Shown: positions 12,261 through 55,200, counted from the first letter of the stretch. The stretch is DNA of 64,000 nucleotides from Ancylostoma caninum (GCA_037903475.1 JBAJFG010000404.1:310001-374000), one strand, 5' to 3'. Made by a program: numbers and translations. The notes: generated from the sequence alone by a model not told the origin.

Positions 12261-15200
12261 GCGTGGACGAGTTTTCCGGGGGTGTGTTATTTCCGGATGG
12301 GCGGCGTTGTTTGCACTTTCTGGACCTACTCAGTGGTGCCCATTCGGGAGGTGGGTGTATGTGATGTTGATGTTCGGGAGGTGGTCTATGCCCATACTTG
12401 CGATCGAATCGGATATATTTGAAAAAAATTAAATATTTGAATAATTCGATCACTCGACTTCACAACAAGAAGGAAAATCGAACAATTTGGCCAATCGAAA
12501 TTGTAAAAATATATACTATTTGGAGAATAGACTCCGTACCCATGCAAGAAATGCAGCTATTTTTTTTTTGAAAGGAATAAAGCACCTTAGTCATTTGGAA
12601 CATCAACCAATTCTTTTATTCATTAACATGCGAAGAGGGGACCACCTTGATTCCTCCTGATCTAGGTGGAATAGCTATTCATGAGCAACCAATGAAAGTA
12701 AAGACCGAGGCGCAGGACTCAATTACCCGGATAGAGCGGATTTAGCCGAAACGGCGACTGAATGAGCAAAATGGACAAAATTTGTGAAGCATCAAAGCCA
12801 CCGATAATTTGTTGAGAAGTAAATGACGTAACGAGGATCACGCATCTCGATAGGTGGGGAGGGCTCTAGGATACCAAAGATGTTAACCAGGCGAAGCAAA
12901 AATGGTTAGCATGATCGAATACCCCATCGATGACGTAATGTTAGGAGAAGCAGGGCATACAATTTGGTTTACTAGTCTGGTTTTGCTCGATTACTATCAT
13001 GAACCCTAGCCCACAAAGCTCCGTGTTTCCCTGTCGTAGAATTGGCAAAGATTCCTGCAAATTACATATATCCTAACTTTTTAACCACGTATTTTATCCA
13101 CCTAATGGGAGAACGTAATGCCGCGAACGTTTGCTAATGTGGGTACTGTTCTGGTTGGACCACCCTTGGTGCTTCATTAGGATTATCACCGGATAACCTC
13201 ACGTTTTGTCTTGGGTTCTATTTTCTTTGGTGAAGAGGGAAATTAATTATTTTTTGAAAGCGAACAGATCTTCATAAGCTAGGAAATAAAAATATTGCCT
13301 CGAGTTCATAAATGAATTTCCAGTGCCACCAAATGCACTGATCTGGCCCATAAGCCCTCCGAAAAGAGTTTTTGCTAACGTTAAAACATCAATTCCTTTT
13401 TTAGTCATGTTTTTGATTAATCAAAATTTGCAGAACTGCATTGCCTATATTGGTAGAGAATGGAGTGTTCCAAAAAATGGCTCGGTCAACTGAATAAAAA
13501 CCTCATTTACGAAAGCGGTGGCCAATCCGAGGACGGGTTTTCTTTGAGCACGTCGTAGATTTTAAATGCCAAAATGTTATGCAAAGCCGAATAATCCAGA
13601 ATTATGTGCTAAATCCACAGATTTAAAATGTATCGATCCTGCGAGGAATATCCACTTACTCAAAAAAACTTTATTTATCTTCTCTATGTATTTAAAAGAA
13701 GAAACTAGCTCAAAATATGGACAGACGGAAGGGGAAGAGGAGCGGGGAACAATCATCTCAGCAAGCACCCTACATAAGCTAGTAAATCCTCTCCCCTCTA
13801 GTGTATGCAGGTTGTTTTTGTCACCAACAAAAGTGTCGAGAAAATCTCTGGAAGAGACTCCGCCCCAACGCCTGTTTTATGAATCAAAAATCGAAAATCG
13901 ATTACACACCAAATTTTTTCTGAGAGGAATTTCTCGAGAGACCGTTCCGAATTTAATATGGGCTCTTAGGGGTTAACTTTTTTTTTGCCACTGCGTCTTC
14001 AAAAGCACTACTTCAACTACTAAAATTCCACTGATTAGAAAGTGTCACACTTCCGGGGTCACGCGCTACAGTAATCTCGCTGCGAGTACATTGACAGTGG
14101 TTCTATGTGCAGAACCCAGGTCTATTCAAAACCTGTTTCTAAATAGTGCTTGGCAAAAAAGAAACTGAGCCAACAACAAACACAAAGTCAAACGACGAAG
14201 CTGTACAGTAATCTGTTGAATGAGACATTGTGGGTACCATATCAGGCTGATTCCTGGACTGTTACGGTAATTTATGCGTAAATTTAGAAGAGATGAATTG
14301 ACACTAACCAGTCCAAAAGAGTTTGGTAAAGCAGTTTATAAGGCGAAAATATTAATGGTATGGTGCGAATTCACATAATTCAACTGCTACACTTTGTAAC
14401 GCAACTCGTGCTAGATGCGTGCGTTAGTTGCGCGTCAGACGCAAGCATTGCCTTGCGAATAATTCTTATTTATTCACTTATTTATTTATTTATTCTTTCT
14501 TTCTGTAACCACACGGCCGACGCTTTTACCGGATCTGAGCTGCGCTAGAAATGCGTCTGAAATTTTTGTTCATCACATGGTCGCACGCGCGTGCCTACGT
14601 TACTCTAAAAGCGAACCGTGACAGTAAGTAAATGTGACATTTATTAGGGTTACTACCAAGGACAACTATCACGAAATTTTTTCAACGTTGGAGCAGTTTC
14701 TACTACATGCGCGCGTTTGACTCACGTACGTCTATATGAATAAGGATAGGTCCAGTCGCAGTGCTGACGCAGCCCAGACGCAAAGGAGACGCATGCGTTT
14801 GTGGCCACGCGGCCACGCGGTATTCTAATTGAAGATGTGCTATCGCGCTGACTGGTCGTCGTGGGAAATCGTCCGCAAACGGATGTGTACGTCTGACGTG
14901 CGACTGACGCACGCATCCAGTATGAATTGGCCTGTTATTGAGACTAGCACTGGAAATTCTTTTTCGAATTCCACTAACAACCTGTGACTGCTGCCTTTCA
15001 GCTGGAAAATTATGAGAAATCAACTGTACCAGGGACTGATTTTTACAGTAATCTTCTGCAGGAATACTGGAATACTGTAACAGTCAGCAGACAGGTCGGC
15101 GTTTTGTGCTGTCTTTGCCTTGACACTTTGTGTAAGTTGCATTTCTTCAGATGTTACAATCGGAACAGAAAAAGAGAGAGAAAGAGAGTGAGAGAAGGGA

Positions 15201-16860
15201 AGAAAGGAAGGGAGATAGAGTGAGAGGAGTAGGAATAGGGAGGAAATATCTGTTACGGTAATCCCCTTAAGCAGACGGAGCGCAAAGTTTGTAAACAAAA
15301 CATTGGAGAAAACCAAAGGAAATAGCCACACAGCAAGGGAATGAATAGATGTCGATAATTGCCCCTATGGGATGGATACCGTAGGGGTATGGTAGATACT
15401 GTAGCGAAGAATCAAAAGACGACAAAGTGCTATTTAGTTAATGCTGATGAAATCGATGTGAAAGTGTTCTCAGTGCACTTCAGCGAGTGTTACAGTAATC
15501 CTCGCGTTACAGCGATTAGTGCTCTATGACTCATCGAATATCATAGAAAACCACATAATCTCTCTTGACACTGTCACATGTTTCAAGAGTTACAGTAGGC
15601 TACAGTAGGCGGAAGTTTCTATAAGTTTCTATATTCTGTGAGGTTGCAAGCTGAAGAGCAGGACTGCTGCCTTCTATGGAACTATAGGGGTTATAACCCT
15701 ATAATTTCACATCAAAATCAAGTGTACCTTACTGTAGCATACAGGTTTTGAACTACAGTATCCCCTTATTACTTGTATGATTGAGGGATTCGTCAACGTA
15801 CATATGTCATTTGGGACCGCAGCATCATGAGATTACCCAGGGTAAACGCGTTAGGACCACACAAATCTGCCTGTAGGGTCTGAACACGGTTACCATGGGT
15901 AATCTCATTTTGGTAGAACTGCGAACGGATGAGTTTTCTTTGCACAGAACTAAAGATTTCGACGACAGTGTGAGGAGCGCTAGTGGCACTTGCCTTTGGT
16001 AGGTTACCGTACTCTTATAGCAGGCAGCTGCAGTAACCGCGGACAGCATTTTCGACCAATAAGGAAGTGAGACAGATGCAAGTTGAGGTCCTGAGGGAGT
16101 GAAGAAAATTGCTCAATTTTAAAAATAGTAATAAAAGTTCCTGAGCCAAGATTACTGTAAGAGACAGTCAGCAAATGGTAAAAGCCCCTATGACGCCCAG
16201 AAGACCGTAACCTCCTGGAGACCAACGCGAATTTAGCGCTGATCCATGAAATCCTGGAAACAATGCGAGCAGCACACACATAGCGACGGCGATTTGGGAG
16301 AGTGCCGTTGAAATAATGCGCGACGAATGATGACAAACAGCCAGGAGGATGCTGCTGTAGCAGAGAGAGAGCAGCAGCAGCTCCTGAGCAAACAGTAGCC
16401 GATATCGATCGCTAGAACAGAGATAGTTAATCAGTTTCGGGATCGGAGAGAAGTTGTGATGTTCTGGATGGTAGCTACGAGGACCTTTCTGATCAAGGAG
16501 GGCTTTTTATGCAGAAGGAATGCGCCAAGAATGGCTAACGCCCTGGAGCATCCTTGAGCGAGGCGGGAGCAATCGTGCTCTAATCGAACTTCCTTGCCCC
16601 GATTTTGCCAGCTCCTCAGGGGTTCGTTTAGAAATACAAAGTAAGTAGAAGCGATGAAGTGGTTCGGCAGTAGTCAAGCTGGCGGGAACTCGAAACTCTT
16701 CCAGCCCCGCCCCCTCCCCCCGTGTCAACTGAGCAAATACATTCACACGGACGCTGGCGACCGCTCGCACTGTGATGCTCTTCCTATGTAAAGCTAGGCA
16801 AATGCGAGTGCGCGCGAAAAGGTAATAATACCTTAGCCGGGGTAAGCTGCACCGCGCACT
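12261..16860. other. No supported gene in this stretch
   Basis: Several open frames of 100-136 codons occur (for example plus 13566-13976 and minus 16004-16336). They have no recognisable domain, no clear splice continuation and mixed composition, so I do not call genes. Around 14720-14930 there is CpG-rich sequence including a duplicated GCGGCCACGCGG-like string. A purine microsatellite lies at about 15170-15240. TACAGTA/TACGGTA words are frequent. I see nothing else. Confidence 0.4.
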
Positions 16861-16969
16861 TATTTGTTTACTCGCCGTCCCGGCTGGACGTGTTTTCCGC
16901 AGTGTCTGCGCGCATTCCGGGGATTTCCCGAGGCTCTGTTCGGAGACAGCTACGTAGAAAGTCTATTTT

Positions 16970-17325
16970 TGGAAAGTGTGGTGCTTTATGTGGGAAAGTG
17001 GGCGGTGCTATTTATCCACGATTGGTCCTTTTATCAATATCTTCCTTTCCTCTTGTGTGAACGCGTCCTACAGTTAAACACCATAGCACTGCGCGCTGAG
17101 AGATTGAAAGTTCATAAAGGGCAAGGCAGCACTGAAGGGCGGGAAATTAGAAAAGTGTGGTGTTTTTGTGTGGGAAAGTGGGCGTTACTACTTGTCTACC
17201 ATTGGTCCTTTCATTCATACCTTTCTGTTCTCTTTGAACTCGTCCTCCACTAGTACGCTATAACACTGCACGCTGAGAAATTGGAATTGCATGAAGTACG
17301 AAGCAGCACTGAAGGGGGGGGGGGG
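16970..17325. repeat. Two-copy tandem duplication, period 179 bp
   Basis: A segment beginning GTGTGGTG at 16976 recurs at 17155. Both copies contain TGTGGGAAAGTGGGCG, an ATTGGTCCTTT string, CACTGC(G/A)CGCTGAGA and GCAGCACTGAAGG, in the same order. The second copy ends in a G run of about 12 (17317-17328). Divergence is moderate, so the duplication is not recent. Confidence 0.75.
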
Positions 17326-17904
17326 GGAGACGGATGTGAACGTCCAGTTATGGGGAGCGACACCGCTCCGTTCTTCTTCACTATCTGGGTGGTGAGCTAC
17401 ACATGTTATTTATGTACTTATTTACGTATATGTTATGATGGGTCAGCATGTAACCCTTCAAAAAGAAGGCAAATTGAAAAAAAATGATTTAAATGATAGA
17501 TTTTAGGAGTTTTAAACAAATATTTTTATTACGGAATATTAACTGAAGTAGATAGGTATAGTAATTAGTAATTAACCAACTAGTAGATAGCCGTATTAGT
17601 TAGGCACAACGAATGCATTTTGGAGGTGCGAAGCGTCACAACTGGGTGCAACCAAGCTCTGCGATTGGACGACTGGATGAGTTAGCCAATCACACAGTTC
17701 GACCGCACCACCTCCCCCGCCCCCGTTCTCCCCCGCCACCCACATGAGAATAACGCATTTTACACTGCGTTTGGCAGCTTTACCGTAATAGCATACGAGT
17801 TAGTAAGAGTTGCTTTATGTTTCGAGCATTTGCAGTTTATAATGTAAACAGGTTAAAAGGGCGTACCTATACCATTTGCGCCATACGACCAACACCAGAT
17901 GACC

Positions 17905-19657
17905 TGGACGAGTTGTCTTGTGGGCTACTCAGGAAAAACTTAAGAAATTTCTGTAGGCAAAGGTGGAGATATTGGTTTGGCTGTGGCTTCGATTGGGATA
18001 CGACTTTTTCTTGGATTTTGCCTGCATTAGCTATCCAGGCTCGTTTCAACTGTAGTGGAATTATTGGACTTGCGTGCATTTATTTACATTTATTTATTTA
18101 TTTCTTATCAATCTTTTGAATTTTTTGTGCTTATTTTAATGTGATACAGCGCATCCTGGTGTAGAAATTTAGCTGTGGGAGTTTACCGTGGACATTGCTG
18201 ACAAGGTAGTAATGGATGAGATTTCATACGTTACATAAATACATTTCCGCCATTCTTTAGGTCAGTGTCACCCAGCTGCATGCCTCTTAATCGGACGCAC
18301 GCACGTATTATGAACGTTTGCGCCCAGATGCGTCCGAAAATCTGCAATTCACAAACTTTTGGGCTAGCTGATCTCCGAAAATGTTTGCCTGATTGAAGAT
18401 CAAGAAGCTGAGGCAGTGGGTAAAAATTTACCCTATTTGGAGTGTACGGACGAATTTTCCGCACGAATTCACAAGTCGTTCATAGTGGATCTGTGAGAAA
18501 CCCGTGGCACATTCGTACCAAAACTCTGTTTACATTGATTGTTTACATCAATTTCAGTGTGTTGTACGAGTTTTGTTGCCGTTCGTTCCAGTTTTCCCTA
18601 ACGCTCTTCAGCTAGGTGGGAAAATGCAGCGAGAATTTCTCTCAAATCTCTTTTCACGCGAACGTGGACGAGTTTTACTGTTTACGAGTATGCATTTCGT
18701 GCCAAAGTAACCTCAAATAAAAAACATTTCTGCTGTATGGTGATATTTCATTGTCACAGTGCCCGATCCGGACGAATTTTCTCACGGGTGCTAATTAGCT
18801 CCATAACCCATCGTCCAAAAAGTAATTCACGTCATTAGTCGCAATGATTTGAGGGCCTGGACGAGTTACCCCGCAACCATTCCAGTTCCTTTCTGGCGTT
18901 GAATTCAATGAACGCGTTTCGTTTCGCAACACTTCCTGTGGAAGCAGCAATATTTGATCAGTTCAATAGTTTTTGGACGAGTTCACTCGGATAAACGTTC
19001 TTGAACCGGCGGAGTCTGTTCAAACAGCGATGTCAGCTGTTTTTATACGTGAAAAGCACTCGCAGCACGCATCTGGCAAATAGCTGTTGATGTTTCACCG
19101 GATTCTATTGGACGAGTTGTCCGATATTGGGTAGGGAGCTCCTGTGTCATAGCTTCCAGGGAGGAGGAGAGGATTCGTCCCATCAGTTGTCCCATTTGGA
19201 CGAGTTGTCCGATCTTGTTTAAATAATTGACAGCGTCTCCGTTTGACAGAACTTATTTTAACTTTGTGAGCTTTGGCATCAGAGTGATTTCGCTCTGAGT
19301 GTGGACGAGTTTTCCGGGGGATGGTCATGACCAGAGGCTTCTTTCTTCAAAATTATTGATGAAATTTTGTTTTCTTTTTCATGTGAAAACATTCAAAAAT
19401 TGGCAAAATATCGCCCACTGGGAAAATGGCCACGCCCATTTCCCTCGAATTTGCTTTTTTTGCCATTTCTTTTATTTGTGGACGAGTTTTCCGTGAGTTG
19501 TAAATTTACACTGGAATTCTCGCTTAAGTACCTTCCATGATAAAAATAAGCATTTTTTAGTTTCACTATCATTAAGGCAGAAATGGCACCATATGAGCTA
19601 ATGGACGAATTTTCCAGCAGTGATTGCCATGTGATTTCGGCCCGGATAACTCGTCCA
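17905..19657. repeat. Cluster of degenerate TGGACGAGTTTTCCG motifs
   Basis: Copies on the plus strand start at 17905, 18665, 18858, 18974, 19109, 19197, 19302, 19479 and 19602, with one inverted copy at 19644-19657. Within 18.6-19.7 kb the spacing is roughly 90-195 bp. The core TGGACGA(G/A)TT is almost fixed, followed by (T/G)TCCG in the best copies. Isolated copies occur elsewhere (12264, 22137, 22868 inverted, 34120, 38633), including inside cadherin exons. The cluster lies just 3' of the cadherin gene. No coding sequence is supported between 17.4 and 20.3 kb. Confidence 0.7.
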
Positions 19658-20288
19658 TGAGTCAATCAATCCATGCAATTACTATGTGTCACTAGTCCGT
19701 TAAAACACAACAGATGATGATTTTTTTCCTTCAGCACAAAATTTGATTTTTTTGTCTGAAGGTCACACTCAGCTCGACATCGAACGTAAGAGGGCGGAGC
19801 CTCTAGTTTACAGGGGCGTGGCCTCCATTCAACTACTGAAAGTTCACAGTGAAATTTTCATTTCGTATATCTGCAACAATACAACAAGCAAACAACGACT
19901 AGAATACGAGACACTGCACAAAATCGAAATCATGACCTACTGTGCACAAAGCAATCAATCAATAATCAATAATTAATAGAAGAGATCTACCCATGGTGAA
20001 AGTCTGTAAAGTGGCTTGAATAAAGCTATACATCTGACGTCATTTTTCAGAATACCGGCTTTAACATCAAAACATAGTTAAAATATTAGAAATATGCTAC
20101 GCTTCTATACATCCTTTGTGCTGGCCTAGGCGGCTCCGGTTCCTGCAAGGAAATTTAAAAGACTGCTGAAAGGGGTACTGTAATTGTGCCTTTGTTGATT
20201 TAAAAATGTTTAAACTAACTATGCTATCGCTTCCTGAAGAACAGCTGTATTGATCGGTGGTTGGTGGATTGCTGGAAGAAATATGAGT

Positions 20289-49328
<29,040 letters not shown>

Positions 49329-52300
49329 TGATCATCTAGGCCTCATCTATAGTTCTGACTCTGTAACGGCTCCAACCAATCAATAACTTCGATCGCTAAA
49401 GGAAAATCCGCGAACACAAGCGAATCGTGTGAAGATCCGTTCAAATTAGTACGATCACGAGCGAGGACACATTTGAGGTGGTGGGCGTGGTTGAGGGGGC
49501 GGAGTTAAGCGGAGAGGTTTAGTTTTTATTGGTAGAATCAACGTCAACGTGTAAATAGGACGATGCGAAACGATCGCGAATAGAATGAAAGGTAAATAGC
49601 GTAGGAAAAACAGAGGTACAAAGCGGAAGGAGTTTAACGATGATGACCTGAGAAAAAGTTGGAGAACGGGTAAGCAGATGCAGTAGATTATGTATGTAGT
49701 AAAACAACAATGTTACGAAGAAAACTAAGGGAAAGTGAGAGGAGGAAGAGAAAATTAGGAAATATGAAGAGGAAAAATGTGAAAAGAAAGCGAAAAGTTT
49801 ATGAAAGCAAAGGATGATTTGTGCTCCGCACCTTATTTACTGTTTAAGTAAATGGAAAAGATGGAAATGAAATATCGAGTTGCAGAGGAAGTGAACAAAA
49901 AGTTGATGAATACTACTTTAGCAGTATGAAATGATGTTAAAATCAAGAAATTTAGAACTTTTGCAAGGGAACTTCAATTAATTGATGTCACATATTTCTG
50001 CTAGCAATGGATACAGTGACAAGAAAATGAAATGAAGAGAGATAAATTTGTGAAAAAACCTAGGGAATACAGAAGTTGGAAAGAGAGATTTTTAGAGATA
50101 TTGTTCAATATGAACACAGAAAGGCAATTTGCTGGATTTATTTTCTGGAAGGAATAAGGGCAGACAGCGGCAGGGAAAGTACTGCATGGCACTGTATTAT
50201 GGACTGGAAAATCTTGGGAATTTCTTAGGGTTTGGGATACAATGTTCCAAGCGTAGTAACAATAGTAATAATGATGGTGGAAAATAAGTGGTTATGAACT
50301 GTGGGAAGTCACTGATCAATAAGTGGTTGTCGTCAGTCAATGACATGAGATGAGAGAAAAAGCAGGAAGGGAGGAAATATGAAAGGAAATTACCTGAAAG
50401 GAAGGAAATAAACGGACTCTATTATGTATGAGTGGAGGGAAAATGGAAAAAATAAAAATGAATGAAGGGAAACGCCTTTTTAGAAAAAAAAATGAAAGCA
50501 AATCAAAGAAACCGTGACAGAGTCGAAGAAATCGAATAATGATTGATCGGAAACGATATGAGAGAAAAACGAGGGAGTAAACGTTGAATCGCACGAGGGA
50601 AAATCGGTGAGAAAATGGGTTAGCTTGGAAATGGAAAGTATTGAGAGCGTAGGGAGTAATGGTTTCAATGTCTCACTTGCTAGATAATTTTTTTCCTCCT
50701 CGAAGCACGAATCAATACCTATTTAAAGCACATCAGCAATCCTTTTCTGCAAATTTCCAATTTTTTTCTGGAGATCTTGCAGAAATGATATATTGGATGG
50801 GAAGAAAATATTGGAAATGATGGAGTAGAGCTGAGAGAAGCACCAATTTTATAAATTATTAACTTTGTGAATCTTATAATACATATTCGATAGCGTAATA
50901 TGTAAGAGTGGGAGCAAATAAAATATTAAAGTATAGAACTAATAAATATAATATATTGTGATAATACAACCTAGAATATTATGGTCATGATGTACGTATG
51001 AGAGAACTAATAAAAATGAATAAAAATGAACGAAAATAGCAGATACAGTGAAAATTACCCAATTATTCGTCCCTACAATCAATTCTATCAATATTTGCTC
51101 AATGGAACCAGATCAATCGATATATCGACCACGGACAAAATGATTCCATTCACAAGTGTTCCACAGTGTACCTGCCGTCGGCAAAGGTGTCAGTTCGGAT
51201 TTGGCGGCGCTGGCGCGGATCTTTTAATCTGCATATACACACAAGGCGATGATGTCCACACAAACAGATAGCCATCTACGACCATCTTGCCGCCCGCAGT
51301 CCGGTCTTCCCAGGAAAGCGCACGCTTGTCCCTCCAAAAATTAATAGAGGGGGGGGGCGTTCGGGGTGAAGTTTGCGAGAATTCTCTGAAACTTGCGCCC
51401 AAAAGCTTGTCAAATCGCGTTCGGCCATTCCCCTATGCTTTTTATGCGTATTGATCGATTCTATTGCACGTCACGACATACGGCAGAGGCTTGTAAGGGA
51501 ACCGGACTTCTGGTTTCTCATGGGCCTCTAGATTTGAGAAGAGAAATGCTGGAACGTGTAAGACAGTCATCGAAAGGCGAAGGGGCTACTTCCTGGATGT
51601 CCAGTTTTTCAAGGATCCTTATGCGATTCGCTAGACACCGCTGCCCATGAAAGCTTCTGGAACATTATAGTAGTTTCAGAAAGTGTTGACGGGTATGGGT
51701 TGGAGCTACTATGATGAACGTCATCGATATTTCCTCATGGGCCATTTTGTTCTTTGAAAAATGACACAACCAGAGAAATTGTGGAAATATAGGTTACCCA
51801 TTTTGCGAAAAAAACCCGAAAAGCGAACGTCTGCTTTGAGAAAACAGCTTCACAATCTTCTTTCGAAATCTCTGGATCTGATTACAAGACTAGTCATTTT
51901 GGGCTTTTCCTTGAGAAATTTTCGATAAGGTTACAGTACTTTGGCGATAGTGTCCTAGGGTTAACTGGGTTTTAGAGTCAACACATATCTCAACTAAACC
52001 AAGGACGCCATGCGAGTTTTTGGACCATATTTCTAGGAGATCAACTGCGAATGCTGAAATCTTACGGAAATCGCGGATAACTGTGAAAGAATCTACGAAA
52101 TCGTGGACGACGTGGATTTATTTCGATGGTACCATAGAGCTACGTTGTGAGAAGTTCCGCGAAATTTCTAGGAAACCAGCAAGAACGATGATTAATCCAT
52201 TTGCTATCACTAACAAGTAGTACTATTATGATCCAAGGATGTCAGAGAATCAACTGCTCTACTCAGGACCATAGACCCTGACAAACTGGCTTCCTACACT

Positions 52301-52690
52301 AAATATGGCCTTAAAAATGGCATTCTATTGTTATTGTTTGAGTTCATATAAACAGCGAGCGTGAAAACTGGTAGGCGCGCTGTGGAAGCAATTACTTTAT
52401 AGTATCGTGGATGCGTGACTAGAAACCTACTAATGGGCTACTTGTAGGCTAAAGCCAGTTTTGGCAAAGTTGAAGTCGCTCATTATACGTAGACTCTAGG
52501 AAGGCAGCTTATTAAAACTCGCTCTACAGCAACTTCACGAAGAAAGAGAAGTTATACGTCCATGAATTCTCCCAATAAGGACAACGAGGGATCGAAAACG
52601 GCAATCAAATAACCTTAATCAATATATCGATCAAAAACAACCTAGTAAGGACACAGCTAGCACAACTGGACACTGCTCATCAAACAATCA
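49329..52690. other. Region 5' of the cadherin; no supported gene
   Basis: This is the likely promoter side of the cadherin, though I cannot define a transcription start or a spliced-leader site with confidence. From 49500 to 50650 the plus strand is rich in GA/GAAA purines. From 50800 to 53200 it is mixed AT-rich. Two adjacent frames of 81-85 codons at 51026-51650 have no recognisable domain. A G run (about 51350) is present. Confidence 0.4.
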
Positions 52691-53326
52691 ATCAACAAAA
52701 ACCACCATTTGTTGAAACATGCGCGGTGCCGGCGGACAGGTGGCTGGCCTGCGGACAGGTGCGCGAAGTGCTCCGCGGGGCGTGGCCGGAGCGCGCCGCG
52801 GACCTATCGTAATTACGATCATCGAGTGGGCGGTTTAGGTGCGTATTGTTCGGATCGGCAAACAACCCATGCTCAGTTGCGCCAGCCTGGCGCTGGCAAA
52901 TTATGCGCAATTGAGGAGGAGGGGGGGGGGGGGGGAGGTAAAGCTGGAAGGAGCGGGAAAGAACCGCAGGGTTCTTGGATTGTTTGCATGGATTTTGTGC
53001 TCCAGAGTTGAAGATTTTTTTAAGAAAAAAAGCTTGAAACGCTTAAAACGGGTTGTATTAGTATTAAATCAATATTATTGGAACAGATTATATCGGAATT
53101 AATTTATAATAAAATTTTATTGATATTTTTGAAACATGTTATATTACTATTAATTTATATTATTATAATATTATATCAATATTATTAAAACGGTTTATCT
53201 TAACACAATAATGATTTTTTCCATGAAATTCTGGCAGAAATGCTACAGACTACGTCGAGAGTCCCTAATGTAGATGTCAGCATCGCTATAACACATGGGG
53301 CGAAAATTTGGGCGGGAGGGGGAGGG

Positions 53327-53544
53327 GCGAGAACTGGTCCCCAATCTGTTTTCCCTTCCATAAGTGGACATCTAAGAGTTATTAGAAGTTAATTTCTATA
53401 CCACCCTGCAGACGCAGCTCGGCAGGTCTTCGGCGAAAACTGGTCCCCGTTTCGTTTTACTTTTCACTGCGGATTTGAAACAAAACTGATATGCTCATTT
53501 TATAGCGGAAACCTATACACGCTGTAAAAAAGACTAGTTCTCGC
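53327..53544. repeat. Short inverted-repeat element, copy outside the cadherin gene
   Basis: Begins GCGAGAACTGGTCCCC and ends GACTAGTTCTCGC, 218 bp. The interior order (CATAAGTGGACAT, CTGCAG, GGCGAAAACTGGTCCCCGTTT, TTTTATAGCG) matches the 34863 copy closely, which shows that these are members of one family and not chance inverted repeats. Confidence 0.75.
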
Positions 53545-54404
53545 TTGATGCGCTCTGATGAGCTCAGTGAATGCTAATATAAAATGTACTGGAAAGAGGA
53601 TAGCCTGGGCAAAAATACTGAGGTTTAGGCCTTGACAATAGGGCAGTCATGCTCCGACGATGCAGATATCACCATTATTCTACCGTTCTTTAAAGAAAAC
53701 CCATCATAATGACCCACAACATCGTCCGATTAACGGAAATCGCCGGTCATTACCGGTCTCGAGTAAACTGTCAGTTTTTCACAGCATCGCCGTACGACGC
53801 GGGACTGGTCGCACTTCCGTCACTCGGAAAAGAAACCACGCAAAACCCTGGCATCGAAAACCCTTATTATATCTTTGTTTAACCCAAATAGTATGTGTGT
53901 TCTCGGTCAGCAAGATTTCCCGGATTGATACTCTCTACTATTTGTTTTCCGCTTTTCTTTTAGTTGCATGAGGAGGGGGGGAATTCAACTTATCCAGTGA
54001 AATTCGGCTACTAAATAATACAATGGTTACTACAAATACATGAAATAATAGCATAAAAGTTGAATAATTCCATGAAATTCGTCTGTTGAATGATGTTAAA
54101 TAATGTTTTCACTTTTATTGAAATAGATAAGTAAATGAAATGGTGATTATATGGTTTTTACGTTGGATAGATGGCGCGACACCACTTATTTTATCTTTTT
54201 TTATGTTTTTCTTAACGTTTTTAAGCTTATAATGTGTGTTGTAAATTGATTGGTAAACCTACATACTGAAGTTGTCCAAGAACAAGGAACATTTCCGCAG
54301 GAAAATAGCGCGACTCGCGCACGGCTCCATTGAGACTGTGCCCACAGATTATTCAGCTACTATCCTCCACGTCACTACAGAATCACCATTTGCTCAGGAG
54401 ATCT

Positions 54405-55200
54405 AGAAACCGTGTTTTGCATGGGATAAAACCGTGTTCTGCATCGGATTGAAAGATGCAAATCCCACGAATAAGTCATGCACACTCATGCAAATCCCAT
54501 GCGAATCCCATGCAAAACACGGTTTGAGAAACGTTTTGAGAACCGGGTTTTGCATGGGTTCTGCATTGGTTTTGCATGAGGTAACGTGGGTTTTGCATGG
54601 GTTTGTGATGACCAGTCCGCGTCCTGGAGTGGGGAAGGGGGTACAGGGAGTGGCTCCCACGCACCTCAAGAACAAAAATACTGCGCTGCACACCTTGCAA
54701 CTGCACCAAATTTATAACTCCTCTCTCAACTCATTTTTGATCGGGCCAACTTCTGCTGGACTGAGGTGCATCGTACATTAAGCTGGTGAATGTTCTTTAT
54801 GTTAAAGTGCAATAATTTCATATTTCAGAAAAACCTGCAAATTTTTGGCATAATTATGGAGATCGCAATGAGTAAATTTTTATCATACATAAAGCACTCC
54901 TGATTGTGAAAAACAATGGAAATAATGGATGAAAAATCTAAATAACCGGTTTCTTCACAAATCGATGCAAAACCCATACACACCTATGCAAATCCCGGTT
55001 TAATCCGGTGCAATACCGGGTTTTTTAATCAATAATTTTCAGCATTGCTTAAATCGATGCAGAACCCATGCATACCCATTCAGAACCCATGCGTCTCCAA
55101 ATCCGATGCAAATCCCATGCAAAACCTGCGAAAAACCCGTGATTTTCTCAAAGTGATGCAAAACCCATGCATACCGATGCAAAACACGGTGTTTAGATTT
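54405..55200. repeat. ATGCAAA-rich repeat cluster, both orientations
   Basis: Two blocks (54405-54610 and 54955-55200) are dense with ATGCAAAACC, ATGCAAATCCC and ATGCAGAACCC words and their reverse complements (GGGTTTTGCAT, GGTTCTGCAT). Four copies of the octamer ATGCAAAT occur (about 54456, 54488, 54983, 55106). The region between, 54610-54950, is ordinary. The overlapping open frames reflect the repeat and are not called as genes. Confidence 0.7.

Noticed and set aside
13566..13976. 136-codon plus-strand open frame
   Set aside because: No recognisable domain, no trans-splice or splice context, and isolated; length is within chance expectation for 64 kb.
16004..16336. 110-codon minus-strand open frame
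   Set aside because: Composition is mixed, with no domain or homologous neighbour, and no donor or acceptor chain.
54403..54781. Overlapping frames of 77-115 codons
   Set aside because: They are translations of the ATGCAAA repeat cluster in both orientations.
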